Source: Streptomyces natalensis ATCC 27448
Lineage (GTDB): Bacteria > Actinomycetota > Actinomycetes > Streptomycetales > Streptomycetaceae
Direction of reading: 5' to 3'
DNA: 64,000 bases
NCBI RefSeq assembly: GCF_000935125.1
Contig: NZ_JRKI01000027.1
Span: forward strand, 62,001 to 126,000
Both the position numbers and the translations under genes were made by a program. Below the pieces are notes generated by a model. The model ran no database searches. It was not told where the DNA came from and was given only the letters and a program-made list of their open reading frames with translations. Numbering within the stretch: the first letter of the stretch is position 1; every line of letters begins with the position of its first letter. This document shows positions 50,799-61,334 of the stretch, piece after piece.

Positions 50799-51983
50799 TC
50801 AACGACTCCGGCGGGCGTTGAGCCGGGCGGCCTGACGTGTCAGGTGGTCGCGTTCGGCGAGGTTGGGTGCCTTGTGGGCCGCCTCGGCGTACAGCCGGGC
50901 CGCCTTCGTCAGGTCGCCGTCGCGTTCGTGGAGGTACGCGGCCACCGCGGCGTGGCGGGGCAGGGAGTCGTCCAGCGCGGCGAGCGCCGCGAGTCCGGCG
51001 CGTGGTCCGTCGGCCTCGCCGACGGCGACCGCGCGGTTGAGGCGGACGATGGGGCTGTCGGTCAGGCGTGCGAGCTCGTCGTACCACTCGACGATCTGCA
51101 CCCAGTCCGTCTCCTCGGCGGTGGGCGCGTCGGCGTGGAGTGCCGCGATGGCGGCCTGGGCCTGGAACTCGCCCAGCCGGTCGCGGGCGAGGGCCGTCTG
51201 GAGGAGCGCGATGCCTTCGGCGATCGAGGCGGTGTCCCAGCGGCTGCGGTCCTGTTCGGCGAGCGGTACGAGGCTGCCGTCGGGCGCGGTCCGGGTGGCG
51301 CGCCGGGCGTGGTGGAGCAGCATGAGGGCGAGCAGCCCGGCCACCTCGGGGTGATCGATAGCGGCCGCGAGCTGCCGGGTGAGCCGGATGGCCTCGGCGG
51401 CGAGGTCGACGTCGCCGGAGTAGCCCTCGTTGAAGACCAGGTAGAGGACGCGCAGCACGGTGGCGACGTCGCCGGGCTGGTCGAAACGGACGCGGGAGAC
51501 CGTGCGCTTGGCCCGGCTGATGCGCTGCGCCATGGTCGCCTCGGGCACCAGGTATGCCTGGGCGATCTGGCGGGTGGTGAGCCCTCCGACGGCGCGCAGC
51601 GTGAGCGCGACCGCGGACGACGGCGTCAGTGACGGGTGGGCGCACAGGAAGTAGAGCTGGAGCGTGTCGTCGGCGGTGGGCGTGGGCCCGGGCGGCGGTT
51701 CCTCGTCGACGCGGTCCTCCCGTCGGCGGCGGGCGGTGTCCGCCCGGGTCGCGTCGAGGAACTTGCGCCAGGCCACGGTGACCAGCCAGCCCTTCGCATC
51801 CCGCGGAGCGTCGGTCGGCCAGACGCGGACCGCCTCGATGAGCGCGTCCTGCACCGCGTCCTCGGCCGCCGCGAAGTCTGCTCCGCGGCGGACGAGGACG
51901 GCGAGCACGCTCGGCGTGAGGCTCCGCAGCAGGGCCTCGTCCATCTGAGGCACCTGAGGCATCCGAGTCACCTGAGAGGTCAC
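50799..51983 (-). CDS. ECF42-group RNA polymerase sigma factor with C-terminal extension
   Basis: 394 residues, twice the normal ECF length. Sigma-2 region: FAAAEDAVQDALIEAVRVWP, DAPRDAKGWLVTVAWRKFLD. Sigma-4: VALTLRAVGGLTTRQIAQAY, LVPEATMAQRISRAKRTV. The ~200-residue C-terminal part (VLRVLYLVFNEGYSG; VRLNRAVAVGEADGP; AAVAAYLHERDGD) is the helical TPR-like extension of ECF42. Its start overlaps the stop of the DGPF gene by 4 nt, the classical arrangement of this group. No anti-sigma factor is present; the extension is thought to control activity. Confidence 0.92.
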   Translation of the reverse strand: MTSQVTRMPQVPQMDEALLRSLTPSVLAVLVRRGADFAAAEDAVQDALIEAVRVWPTDAPRDAKGWLVTVAWRKFLDATRADTARRRREDRVDEEPPPGPTPTADDTLQLYFLCAHPSLTPSSAVALTLRAVGGLTTRQIAQAYLVPEATMAQRISRAKRTVSRVRFDQPGDVATVLRVLYLVFNEGYSGDVDLAAEAIRLTRQLAAAIDHPEVAGLLALMLLHHARRATRTAPDGSLVPLAEQDRSRWDTASIAEGIALLQTALARDRLGEFQAQAAIAALHADAPTAEETDWVQIVEWYDELARLTDSPIVRLNRAVAVGEADGPRAGLAALAALDDSLPRHAAVAAYLHERDGDLTKAARLYAEAAHKAPNLAERDHLTRQAARLNARRSR

Positions 51984-52387
51984 TCCGTGATGGTGGGCGG
52001 GCAGGCCAGGAAGGGGCGTACCTCAAGCCACTCGTGGATCGGCTTCCCGCCCGCCCCGGGGGCGGCCGACAGTTCTCCGGCCAGCTCGACGGCGCGCTCG
52101 TAGCTGTCGACGTCGATCACCATCCAGCCGGCGATGAGGTCCTTGGTCTCGGCGAACGGGCCGTCCGTGACCGGCGGGCGGCCCTCGCCGTCGTACCGGA
52201 CCCACGTCCCCTCGGGGGCGAGCGCCTGACCGTCGACGAACTCGCCGGTCTTCTCGAGCCGGTCCGCGAAGTCCTGCATGTACTGCACGTGCGCGGAGAT
52301 CTCCTCCGGTGCCCACTGGTCCATGGGCACGTCGTTCACCGCAGCCGGGGCGCCGCGGTAGTGCTTGAGCAGCAAGTACTTGGCCAT
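51980..52387 (-). CDS. DGPF-domain (YciI-like) protein, partner of the ECF42 sigma factor
   Basis: 135 residues. The signature VTDGPFAETKDLIAGWMVID includes the eponymous DGPF motif; the N-terminus (MAKYLLLKHYRG) and HEWLEVRPF end are typical. It has the YciI-type ferredoxin-like fold; function unknown. ATG 52387 follows GAGGAGA. A promoter matching the ECF42 consensus lies 53-79 nt upstream, so this gene and the sigma factor are probably auto-induced together. Confidence 0.92.
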   Translation of the reverse strand: MAKYLLLKHYRGAPAAVNDVPMDQWAPEEISAHVQYMQDFADRLEKTGEFVDGQALAPEGTWVRYDGEGRPPVTDGPFAETKDLIAGWMVIDVDSYERAVELAGELSAAPGAGGKPIHEWLEVRPFLACPPTITE

Positions 52388-52439
52388 CGTGTCTCTCCTC
52401 GGTGCTGGTGCGACCCATTGTGGTCGCCTTCACCCCGGG

Positions 52440-52466
52440 GACGGAGCCGGTCACGGGTTCTCGACA
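52440..52466 (-). promoter_or_regulatory. ECF42-type promoter
   Basis: On the minus strand TGTCGA (52466-52461) is followed after exactly 17 nt by CGTC (52443-52440). This agrees with the reported ECF42 promoter (TGTCGA at -35, CGA/TC at -10). It is placed correctly for the DGPF-sigma transcript. Confidence 0.75.
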
Positions 52467-52636
52467 TCGCCGTCCGAAATTTTTTTGGCTCTCGTCGATG
52501 AGCCCGGGTGAGAGGTACTCGCGGACCGCCCGTCGCCGCCCCGCCCCGGCCTGACCTGACCTGACCTGGCCCGAGGACGTCCCGGCCGGCCGACGGGTGG
52601 CCGACCGGGACATCGGGCTCCGGGACCTCGGGCTCA

Positions 52637-52668
52637 GGCGTCGGGCGTCAGGCGTCAGGCGTCAGGCG

Positions 52669-52676
<8 letters not shown>
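52637..52676. repeat. 7-bp tandem repeats at the 3' end of katG
   Basis: The unit GGCGTCA is repeated four times after one GGCGTCG variant. The array covers the katG stop codon. The region between here and the DGPF leader (about 52470-52636) has no gene. Confidence 0.85.
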
Positions 52677-54858
<2,182 letters not shown>

Positions 54859-55179
54859 GTCCGTCCTTCTTCCTGTCTCGGTGTTCCTTCTGGTGGCTGC
54901 TCGATGTGTGCTGCTCGCTGCTTGGTGCTCGCCGCTTGCTCATGGCGTGGGTCTGCCTTGCTGGTGTCGGCGTCCGTATGGTCGCGCACCGCAGACCGCA
55001 CCGCTACGAGAACACGCAGAGCACCGCCGCGTAAGAAGACTCAAAGCGCAACGACGGCGGGGCCGCCCTCGGCGGCGTCGTCCGGCGGCGAGGGCGGCAT
55101 CGGGCTGCTCATGCGGCGGCCGGGACAGGGCGGGCCGGGGCACGTTCGCGCAGAGGCACGGTGCCGGGTCCGGGTCGGG
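54859..55179. other. Intergenic region upstream of katG
   Basis: 321 nt. Repetitive GCTGCTCG/GCTTGGTGCTCG-like stretches near 54900-54950; no gene or clear promoter motif that I can support. The katG promoter must lie here. Confidence 0.4.
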
Positions 55180-56367
55180 CTACGGCCTGGTGGGGTCTTC
55201 GGCGGAGGCGGGGTCCTCGGCGGAGGCGGTGGCGTCGGCGGATTTCGCGCGGCCCGTGGCCACCCGCAGGGTCAGGGAAGCCGCGACTCCCGCCACCAGA
55301 CCGCAGGTCAGCGCGGCCGGGACGCCGTCACCGATGGTGGCGGACAGATACAGCAGCCCCCACCGCATGCCCGAGCCCGCCCCGTCCAGCGCCATCCGCA
55401 GCAGTTGGCCGGCCAGCAGCCCGAGGACGGTCGCGCAGACTGCGCCGGTCGCCATCGCCGGGACGGTGGCCCGGGTGAGCAGTCCGGGCAGCCGCCGCAG
55501 TGCGCACCAGACCACGGCGAGCAGCAGCACATCGGCGGCGCGATACAGCAGCCAGTCGCCGAGCGGCGTACCCCCCGGGGCGGTCCAGGCGCCGAGGAGC
55601 AGCCACTGGCGCAGGAGGTCGCCCGGTTCGGCGAGCAGCCCGCTGTTGGGTGAGACCGTCTGGAGGACGGCGGCGACCGGCTGGTACGAGAGGACCACCA
55701 GGGACACGGCGATCACCGCGGCCCCGGCGGTGGCGGCGAGGCGCGCTGCGCGCGCCGGGACGGCCGCCCGCGGCAGCGGCCCGGCTCCCTTGGCCGCGAC
55801 CCGCGCGACGAGAACCGTCACCGCCGCCGCGACCAGCGCGGTCGCCACCAGCACTTGCCGCCCGGACGAGATCACGCCCGCCAGCTGCGGCAGAAAGCGA
55901 TAACTGCCGTGCCCCTGGGCGGCGATCAGCCACGGCGCGGAGACGGCGACCGCCAGGGTCCCGGCCACCAGGCCCCAGGCCCACACCGCGAGCAGCGCGG
56001 CCGGCATCCGGCCGTGCACCGGCGGCAGCCTGCGGACCAGCAGCAGCGCCCCGAGCACGAAGAAGACGAAGACCGCGCCGAACCGGACCTGGAGCGCGGT
56101 GGCGTACAGCGCGAGGTAGGGGGTGCCGTTGCTCGATGCCGTGCCCCCGACCCCACCGGACGGCTCGGCGCCGTACTGCACGGAGGCGGGAGGGTCGTAC
56201 GACCAGGGGGTGAGCCAGTGCTCCAGCTGGGCGGCGGCCTGACCGTCGATCACGTTGGCACTGCCCGGCAGGTGCAGTGCGGGAGCGCTGGCCCCCGCCC
56301 ACCACAGAAGGGCTGTGAGCAGCAGCCCTCCGACCAGTGCGGGTATCGCCGCGCGCCCGTATCTCAT
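55180..56367 (-). CDS. Multi-spanning membrane protein of unknown function
   Basis: 395 residues with about nine to ten hydrophobic segments (e.g. AIPALVGGLLLTALLWWAG; AVFVFFVLGALLLVRRL; ALLAVWAWGLVAGTLAVAVS; AALTCGLVAGVAASLTLRVA). A ~70-residue extracellular loop follows the first helix. Ala/Asp/Glu-rich cytoplasmic tail. Such proteins are common hypotheticals in Streptomyces. It is divergent from the lasso cluster (gap 320 nt) and probably unrelated to it. ATG 56367. Confidence 0.7.
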   Translation of the reverse strand: MRYGRAAIPALVGGLLLTALLWWAGASAPALHLPGSANVIDGQAAAQLEHWLTPWSYDPPASVQYGAEPSGGVGGTASSNGTPYLALYATALQVRFGAVFVFFVLGALLLVRRLPPVHGRMPAALLAVWAWGLVAGTLAVAVSAPWLIAAQGHGSYRFLPQLAGVISSGRQVLVATALVAAAVTVLVARVAAKGAGPLPRAAVPARAARLAATAGAAVIAVSLVVLSYQPVAAVLQTVSPNSGLLAEPGDLLRQWLLLGAWTAPGGTPLGDWLLYRAADVLLLAVVWCALRRLPGLLTRATVPAMATGAVCATVLGLLAGQLLRMALDGAGSGMRWGLLYLSATIGDGVPAALTCGLVAGVAASLTLRVATGRAKSADATASAEDPASAEDPTRP

Positions 56368-56525
56368 TGCTTCCCCCGTCTTGGTCGCAGATCCCCTGAA
56401 TCCCCGGGAATCCCCTGGCCAGGGATGTTAGGGGACGTTGATCACATATGGGTCACGACCGGATGCCGGGCTCGCCATGCGATCCGAACACCCCTTTGCC
56501 GCATATAAATGCGATAATCCTTATG

Positions 56526-56545
56526 AATACGCACATACGCGTATT
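56526..56545. promoter_or_regulatory. Inverted repeat upstream of the lasso precursor
   Basis: AATACGC-ACATAC-GCGTATT, perfect 7-bp arms with a 6-nt centre, in an A/T-rich patch (56490-56545). The precursor ATG is 142 nt downstream. TTGCCG (56544-56549) and a TACCTT (56570s) downstream could be promoter elements. Candidate operator for the cluster. Confidence 0.5.
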
Positions 56546-56686
56546 GCCGCGCCTAGGGGGGCCGTTGCTACCTTCTTCTTCGTGACGCCGAACCGCCTTG
56601 CGGCAGACGGAAGTTACGTTCCCCTCAGGCTGGCCGTCGTCACTGCCACCGAAGAGAAATCACCGAGTAGTCGAAGAGGAGATGTC

Positions 56687-56797
56687 ATGAAGAAGGCATA
56701 CGAGGCCCCGACCCTGGTGCGGCGCGGAGACTTCCGGACCGAGACCGGGCTGCTTGAGTTCCGCGGCAACGACCGGCTCATCCTCAGCAAGAACTGA
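56687..56797 (+). CDS. Lasso peptide precursor, citrulassin-type
   Basis: 36 residues. The leader MKKAYEAPTLVRRGDFRTET plus Gly fits the YxxPxLxxxGxxxxxTx recognition motif: Tyr5, Pro8, Leu10, Gly14 and the penultimate Thr20. Cutting after Gly21 leaves the core LLEFRGNDRLILSKN. Leu1 would form an amide with Asp8 (8-residue ring), with Arg9 directly after it, as in citrulassin A (as I recall, LLGLAGNDRLVLSKN), where Arg9 becomes citrulline. Differences: Glu3, Phe4, Arg5, Ile11. ATG 56687 has GAGGAG at 5 nt. A cut before Gly21 (ring Gly1-Asp9) is less likely. Confidence 0.88.
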   Translation: MKKAYEAPTLVRRGDFRTETGLLEFRGNDRLILSKN

Positions 56798-56820
56798 GGA
56801 CGGGTAGCTGATCCGAACCG

Positions 56821-58674
56821 ATGCCTGAAACGCATGATCATGGGGGCGCGGGCCTCGGCGGAGCGTACTTCGCAGTCCTTCCGGACTGCGCGGACGCACC
56901 CGGCGTGGCCCGCCGCCTTCCCCACTCACGGACCCTGGACCACCCCTCCGGCCGCCCATGGCTCACCGGCAGCTGGACCGACGCGGAGTGTGTCACCGCC
57001 GCCACCCGACGGGCCGCGCTGGCCGTCGTGGGCAGCAGCGGCCTCACCTCCGAACAACTCCTGCGCCATGCGGAACGTTTGACGGACCTCGCCGCGCTCG
57101 ACGGACTCGCCCGCACGCTGCCCGGCAGCTTCCACCTCGTGGGCTCGCTGGACGGCCAGGTACGCATCCAGGGCCCGGCCTCGGGCCTGCGGCTGGTCTT
57201 CCATGCCGATGTCGACGGCGTCCGGGTCGCCGCGAGCAGCGCCGACCTGCTGGCCCGCGCCCTCGGCGCCGAACCCGACCCCCGTGAAGTGGCCGTCCGG
57301 CTGCTGTGGCCGGTCCCCCACCCCCTCTACGAGAACGCGCTGTTCCGCGGCGTGACCGCCGTCCGGCCGGGCGAGGCCCTCGTCGTCTCCCGCGACGGGC
57401 GCAGCGCACGGACCTCCCGCTGGTGGCGGCCGCCCGAGCCGGTACGGACCCTGGCCGAAGGCGCGCCGGTACTGCGGCAGGCCCTGACCGAAGCGGTGAA
57501 CGTCCGTACCCGGGGGAACGCAGTGGTCAGTTGCGACCTCTCCGGCGGTCTGGACTCGACCTCGGTCTGCTTCCTGGCCGACCGCTCCCCGGCCCGGGTA
57601 CTCGCCTCCACCTGGCCGGGCCGCGACCCCGCCGACAACGACCTGGAATGGGCCAAGCGGGCCATCGGGCATCTGCCCGAGGTCGAGCACGTGGTGTGGG
57701 ACAGCGAACAGAGCCCGCTGGTCTACGCCGACCTCCTGGACATCGACGACCCCATGGACGAGCCGACCATCGGCGTCATGGACCGGTCCCGGGCCCGGCA
57801 CCACCTGCCTGCCCTGCGGGAACGCGGCAGTCAACTGCATCTGACCGGCATCGGCGGCGACCACATCGCCTGGTGTTCCGAGGCCTACTACCACCGGCTG
57901 TTGCGCCGACGTCCGCTGCACGCCGCCCGCCAACTGCGCGGCTTCAAAGCCCTGTTCAACTGGCCGTTCGGCGATATGGTCCGCGCGCTGGCCGACAGCC
58001 GCCCCTACGGCAGCTGGCTCGCCGATGCCGCCGCGCATCTGCACGCCCCGTCCCCACCCGGCGTCACCGGCATGCTCGGCTGGTCGGCGCCGCCGCGCCT
58101 GTTCGACTGGGTCACCCCCGAGGCCACCCGCGTGGTCCGCGAGGCCCTCACCGACGCGGCGGCCACCGCGCGGCCGCTCCATCGCGACCGGGGTATGCAC
58201 ACCGACCTGGAGGCCATCCGTTCCTGCACCCGCATCATCCGCCTGTGGGACGGCATGGCCGCCCGCACGGGTCTGCCCATGGCCTCGCCGTTCTTCGACG
58301 ACCGGGTCATCGAAGCCGCCCTCGCCGTCAGGCCCGAGGAACGGGTCACCCCGTGGGCGTACAAACCCCTGCTGACCACCGCGATGCGCGGCATCGTGCC
58401 GGACGAATGCCTCAGCCGCAGCAACAAGGCCCAGGCATCGATGGACGCCTCCGACGGACTGCGGCAGTCCCGCGGCGATCTGCTGGCGCTGTGGGACGAC
58501 TCCCGTCTCGCCCGGATGGGGCTGGTCGACCGCGAGGCGCTGCGGGCCCTGGCCCTGCGCCCCGCCTCCCCCGGCCTGCGGGACGCGATCCTCTACTCCA
58601 CCATCGCCTGCGAGGTGTGGCTGCGAAGCCTCGACCGCCGCGCGGGGAGCGGCAGCAGCACCGCCATGACGTAG
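56821..58674 (+). CDS. Lasso peptide cyclase, asparagine synthetase-like (protein C)
   Basis: 617 residues. It begins MPETHDHGG without the N-terminal Cys nucleophile of asparagine synthetase, so the glutaminase is inactive, as in lasso cyclases. The PP-loop is SGGLDSTS (~241-248); GIGGDHIAWCSEAYY and FFDDRVIEAAL are typical of the synthetase domain. It adenylates the side chain of core Asp8 and forms the isopeptide with Leu1. It starts 24 nt after the precursor stop. Confidence 0.93.
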   Translation: MPETHDHGGAGLGGAYFAVLPDCADAPGVARRLPHSRTLDHPSGRPWLTGSWTDAECVTAATRRAALAVVGSSGLTSEQLLRHAERLTDLAALDGLARTLPGSFHLVGSLDGQVRIQGPASGLRLVFHADVDGVRVAASSADLLARALGAEPDPREVAVRLLWPVPHPLYENALFRGVTAVRPGEALVVSRDGRSARTSRWWRPPEPVRTLAEGAPVLRQALTEAVNVRTRGNAVVSCDLSGGLDSTSVCFLADRSPARVLASTWPGRDPADNDLEWAKRAIGHLPEVEHVVWDSEQSPLVYADLLDIDDPMDEPTIGVMDRSRARHHLPALRERGSQLHLTGIGGDHIAWCSEAYYHRLLRRRPLHAARQLRGFKALFNWPFGDMVRALADSRPYGSWLADAAAHLHAPSPPGVTGMLGWSAPPRLFDWVTPEATRVVREALTDAAATARPLHRDRGMHTDLEAIRSCTRIIRLWDGMAARTGLPMASPFFDDRVIEAALAVRPEERVTPWAYKPLLTTAMRGIVPDECLSRSNKAQASMDASDGLRQSRGDLLALWDDSRLARMGLVDREALRALALRPASPGLRDAILYSTIACEVWLRSLDRRAGSGSSTAMT

Positions 58675-58719
58675 GCACGTCACCACGTAGGCACTTCACC
58701 ACGCAAGGAGGAGGGGCTG

Positions 58720-58974
58720 ATGGCACTGCGACTCGGCGCCCACATCACGACCGCCGACACCGAATACGGAACCGTTCTGCTGGACCAGCGCAGCGGGGAA
58801 TACTGGGAACTCAACCCCACCGGCACCCTGATCCTCCGCACCCTGCTCGACGGCGGCGACGAACAGGACGCCACCGACGCGCTCATCGCGGAATTCGACA
58901 TCGACCGCTCCCGGGGCTCGAAGGACGTCACCGAGCTGCTCACCCAACTGCGGTCCTGCGGGCTGGTCTCGTGA
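58720..58974 (+). CDS. Lasso peptide RRE protein (B1, PqqD-like)
   Basis: 84 residues. The PqqD-like winged fold shows AHITTADTEYGTVLLDQRSG, EYWELNPTGTLILRTLLDGG and a C-terminal helix (DVTELLTQLRSCGLVS). It binds the YxxPxL part of the leader and presents it to the B2 protease. RBS AAGGAGGAGG. Its stop overlaps the B2 GTG start by 4 nt, showing coupling. Confidence 0.92.
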   Translation: MALRLGAHITTADTEYGTVLLDQRSGEYWELNPTGTLILRTLLDGGDEQDATDALIAEFDIDRSRGSKDVTELLTQLRSCGLVS

Positions 58975-59405
58975 GCACTCCCAGCGCGCTGGCGCGGCCC
59001 AGCGGTGTTCCGCTGACGCACCGTCTCGCCGCCCGCGCCGTGCTGCCGGCGGCACGTCTGCTCTCCCGGCTGCCGCCCCAGCGCATCCGGTCCGCGCTGA
59101 CCCTCGTCCGCCGGGGCGCGGCCGCCGCCACACCACAGCAGGCGCAGGCGGCCCGCGACGCGATGTGTGCAGTGAGCCTGCTCTGCGCCGGACCGCAAGG
59201 CTGCCTGCCGCGTTCGCTGGGCACCGTACTGCTGTGCCGCCTGTGGGGCGTCTGGCCCACATGGTGCACCGGGGTCCGTGTGGTGCCCCCGTTCGCCGCG
59301 CACGCCTGGGTGGAGGTCGACGGAGGGCCGGTGGGCGAGGGCGTACCCGACGACTACTTCACCCGGCTCCTCGTCGTCGCCCCCGCGCGCCGGGACGCAC
59401 CATGA
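58971..59405 (+). CDS. Lasso peptide leader peptidase (B2, transglutaminase-like)
   Basis: 144 residues from GTG 58971. The Cys-His-Asp triad of the B2 family is seen in GPQGCLPRSLGTVLLCRLWG (Cys ~78) and FAAHAWVEVDGGPVGEGVPD (His ~111, Asp in the following strand). It cuts the leader from the precursor together with B1. The N-terminal ~50 residues are helical and basic. The stop overlaps the exporter ATG (ATGA). Confidence 0.92.
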   Translation: MSTPSALARPSGVPLTHRLAARAVLPAARLLSRLPPQRIRSALTLVRRGAAAATPQQAQAARDAMCAVSLLCAGPQGCLPRSLGTVLLCRLWGVWPTWCTGVRVVPPFAAHAWVEVDGGPVGEGVPDDYFTRLLVVAPARRDAP

Positions 59406-61312
59406 GCGGGCAGCTCACCACGGACGCCGCAGCGCGGCCGGACGAGCACGGCGCACCACCGGGGGAACCGGCCCCGGGGGTGCGCCGGGGCGGCCGGGGA
59501 GCGGTGGCCACGATGGCGGGCCTGACCGCCGGGCACCGGCCCGCCATCGCCGTGGCCACCGTGTTCACCCTGGCCGGCTCGGCGATGGGACTGGCCCAGC
59601 CCCTCGTCGCCCGCAACATCGTGGACGCCGCCCGGCACGGCCGCGTCCTGGTACCGCTGTTGGTGCTCATGGGCCTGTTCGTGGCCGAGGCGGTCACCTC
59701 CGCGGCCGGCCGGTTCCTGCTGGAGCGCATGGGGGAAGGCGTCATCCGCACCCTGCGCCACGGGCTCGTCTCCCGACTGCTCCGCCTCGACATGCGCGAG
59801 TACGGGCGGCACCGCACCGGCGACCTGATCTCGCGTGTCACCACCGACACCACCGTCGTACGCGAGGCCGCCGCGCAGGCCCTCGTCGACCTGGTGTCCG
59901 GAGCCCTCGTCTCCCTCGGCGCGCTGTTGCTGATGGCCTGGCTCGACCCGCTCCTGCTCCTCCTGGTCGCCGCCACCGTCGGCGCCGCGGCCCTCGTCGT
60001 CACCACACTGCTCTCCGGAATTCGGGCCGCCTCCGAACGCACCCAGCGCGCCGTGGGGGACATCTCCGCCGACCTCGAACGGGTGCTGGGCGCGCTGCCC
60101 ATGGTGCGGGTCCACTGCGCCGAGGACCGCGAGGCAGCACGGATCGGAACCCGTATCGATGCCGCCTACACCGCCGGAGTGCACACCGCCAAACTCGCCG
60201 CCGTCATGAGCTCGGCGGTCCAACTCGCCGTGCACGGCTCATTCCTGCTGGTCCTGGTCATCGGCGGGATGCGCGTCGGCGGCGCCGACTCACTCGGCGA
60301 ACTGGTCGCCTTCCTCCTGTACGCCTCCTACCTCGTCGTCCCGCTCTCCTCCGTCTTCCACGCCGTCGGCCTCATCCAGCGCGGCATGGGCGCTTACGAG
60401 CGTGTCGAGGAGGCGATGGGGTTGCCTGTCGAGCCGGCCGAGGGGGTCGGACCTGTCGACGGCACGGGGCCCACCGGAGCCAGTGGCCGTGCTGGTGCCA
60501 CCGGGCTTGCCGAGCCCGCCGGACCCGCCGACCGCGCTGAACCCGCCGGACCCACGGACACCACCCGCCACGCCGACGCCCTCACCTTCCGCGACGTCCA
60601 CTTCGCCTACCACCCCGGTCGGCCCGTGCTGCGCGGTGTCTCGCTCTCCGTCCCCCGCCGCGGCCAGATCGCACTCGTGGGCTGCTCGGGCGCCGGCAAG
60701 ACCACGCTCTTCTCCCTCGCCGCCCGGTTCTACGAACCGCAAACCGGCACCGTCCTCTTCGACGGGCGGCCCGCGCCCGAACTCACCCGCCGCGCCTGCC
60801 GCTCACGCATCGCCCTGGTCGACCAGAACACCCATATCGTCCACGGCACCCTGTGGGACAACCTCACCTACGCCGACCCCGGCGCCGACCCGTCCGAGGT
60901 CCAACGCGTGATCCAGCAGGCCAATCTCACCGACCTCGTCGACCGCCTTCCCGGCGGACTCTCCTGCACGCTCGGCGAGCGCGGCAGCACCCTCTCCGGC
61001 GGCGAACGCCAGCGAGTGGCCCTCGCCCGTGCCCTCCTGACCCGGCCCGCACTGCTCCTGCTCGACGAACCCACCTCACACCTGGACGCCCTCAATGAGG
61101 CCGCCCTCACCCGCGTCATGCACGACACGGCCCGCCAGTGCGCACTGCTCGTCATCGCCCACCGGCTCTCCACCGTCCAAAACGCCGACCGCATCTACCT
61201 CCTCGACTCAGGCCGCATCACCGCCACCGGAACCCACGAAGAACTGCTCCACCACAGCCCGGCCTACCGCGAACTGGCCGACGCACAGACACTGCGCGGT
61301 CCTGCGGCGTGA
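59402..61312 (+). CDS. Lasso peptide ABC exporter (protein D, fused TM-ATPase)
   Basis: 636 residues. N-terminal type-I exporter TM domain (six helices, ~50-330), then a ~50-residue Gly/Pro/Ala/Thr linker of low complexity (~345-395) and a nucleotide-binding domain with Walker A GCSGAGKTTL, Q-loop region VDQNTHIVHG, signature LSGGERQRVALARALL and Walker B LLLLDEPTSHLD. It exports the mature lasso peptide and gives self-immunity. Last gene of the operon; a weak 6-bp stem (61313-61332) follows. Confidence 0.93.
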   Translation: MSGQLTTDAAARPDEHGAPPGEPAPGVRRGGRGAVATMAGLTAGHRPAIAVATVFTLAGSAMGLAQPLVARNIVDAARHGRVLVPLLVLMGLFVAEAVTSAAGRFLLERMGEGVIRTLRHGLVSRLLRLDMREYGRHRTGDLISRVTTDTTVVREAAAQALVDLVSGALVSLGALLLMAWLDPLLLLLVAATVGAAALVVTTLLSGIRAASERTQRAVGDISADLERVLGALPMVRVHCAEDREAARIGTRIDAAYTAGVHTAKLAAVMSSAVQLAVHGSFLLVLVIGGMRVGGADSLGELVAFLLYASYLVVPLSSVFHAVGLIQRGMGAYERVEEAMGLPVEPAEGVGPVDGTGPTGASGRAGATGLAEPAGPADRAEPAGPTDTTRHADALTFRDVHFAYHPGRPVLRGVSLSVPRRGQIALVGCSGAGKTTLFSLAARFYEPQTGTVLFDGRPAPELTRRACRSRIALVDQNTHIVHGTLWDNLTYADPGADPSEVQRVIQQANLTDLVDRLPGGLSCTLGERGSTLSGGERQRVALARALLTRPALLLLDEPTSHLDALNEAALTRVMHDTARQCALLVIAHRLSTVQNADRIYLLDSGRITATGTHEELLHHSPAYRELADAQTLRGPAA

Positions 61313-61334
61313 GGCCGGTCTCGGGGCCGGCCGC

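Noticed and set aside
55180..56367. Membrane protein as part of the lasso cluster (immunity)
   Set aside because: It is divergent, 320 nt away, and not part of known citrulassin clusters; the ABC exporter already provides export and immunity.
58669..58700. 16-bp tandem repeat between the lasso cyclase and RRE genes (ACGTAGGCACGTCACC twice)
   Set aside because: Probably a simple duplication that lengthens the spacer; it does not affect the strong RBS of the RRE gene.
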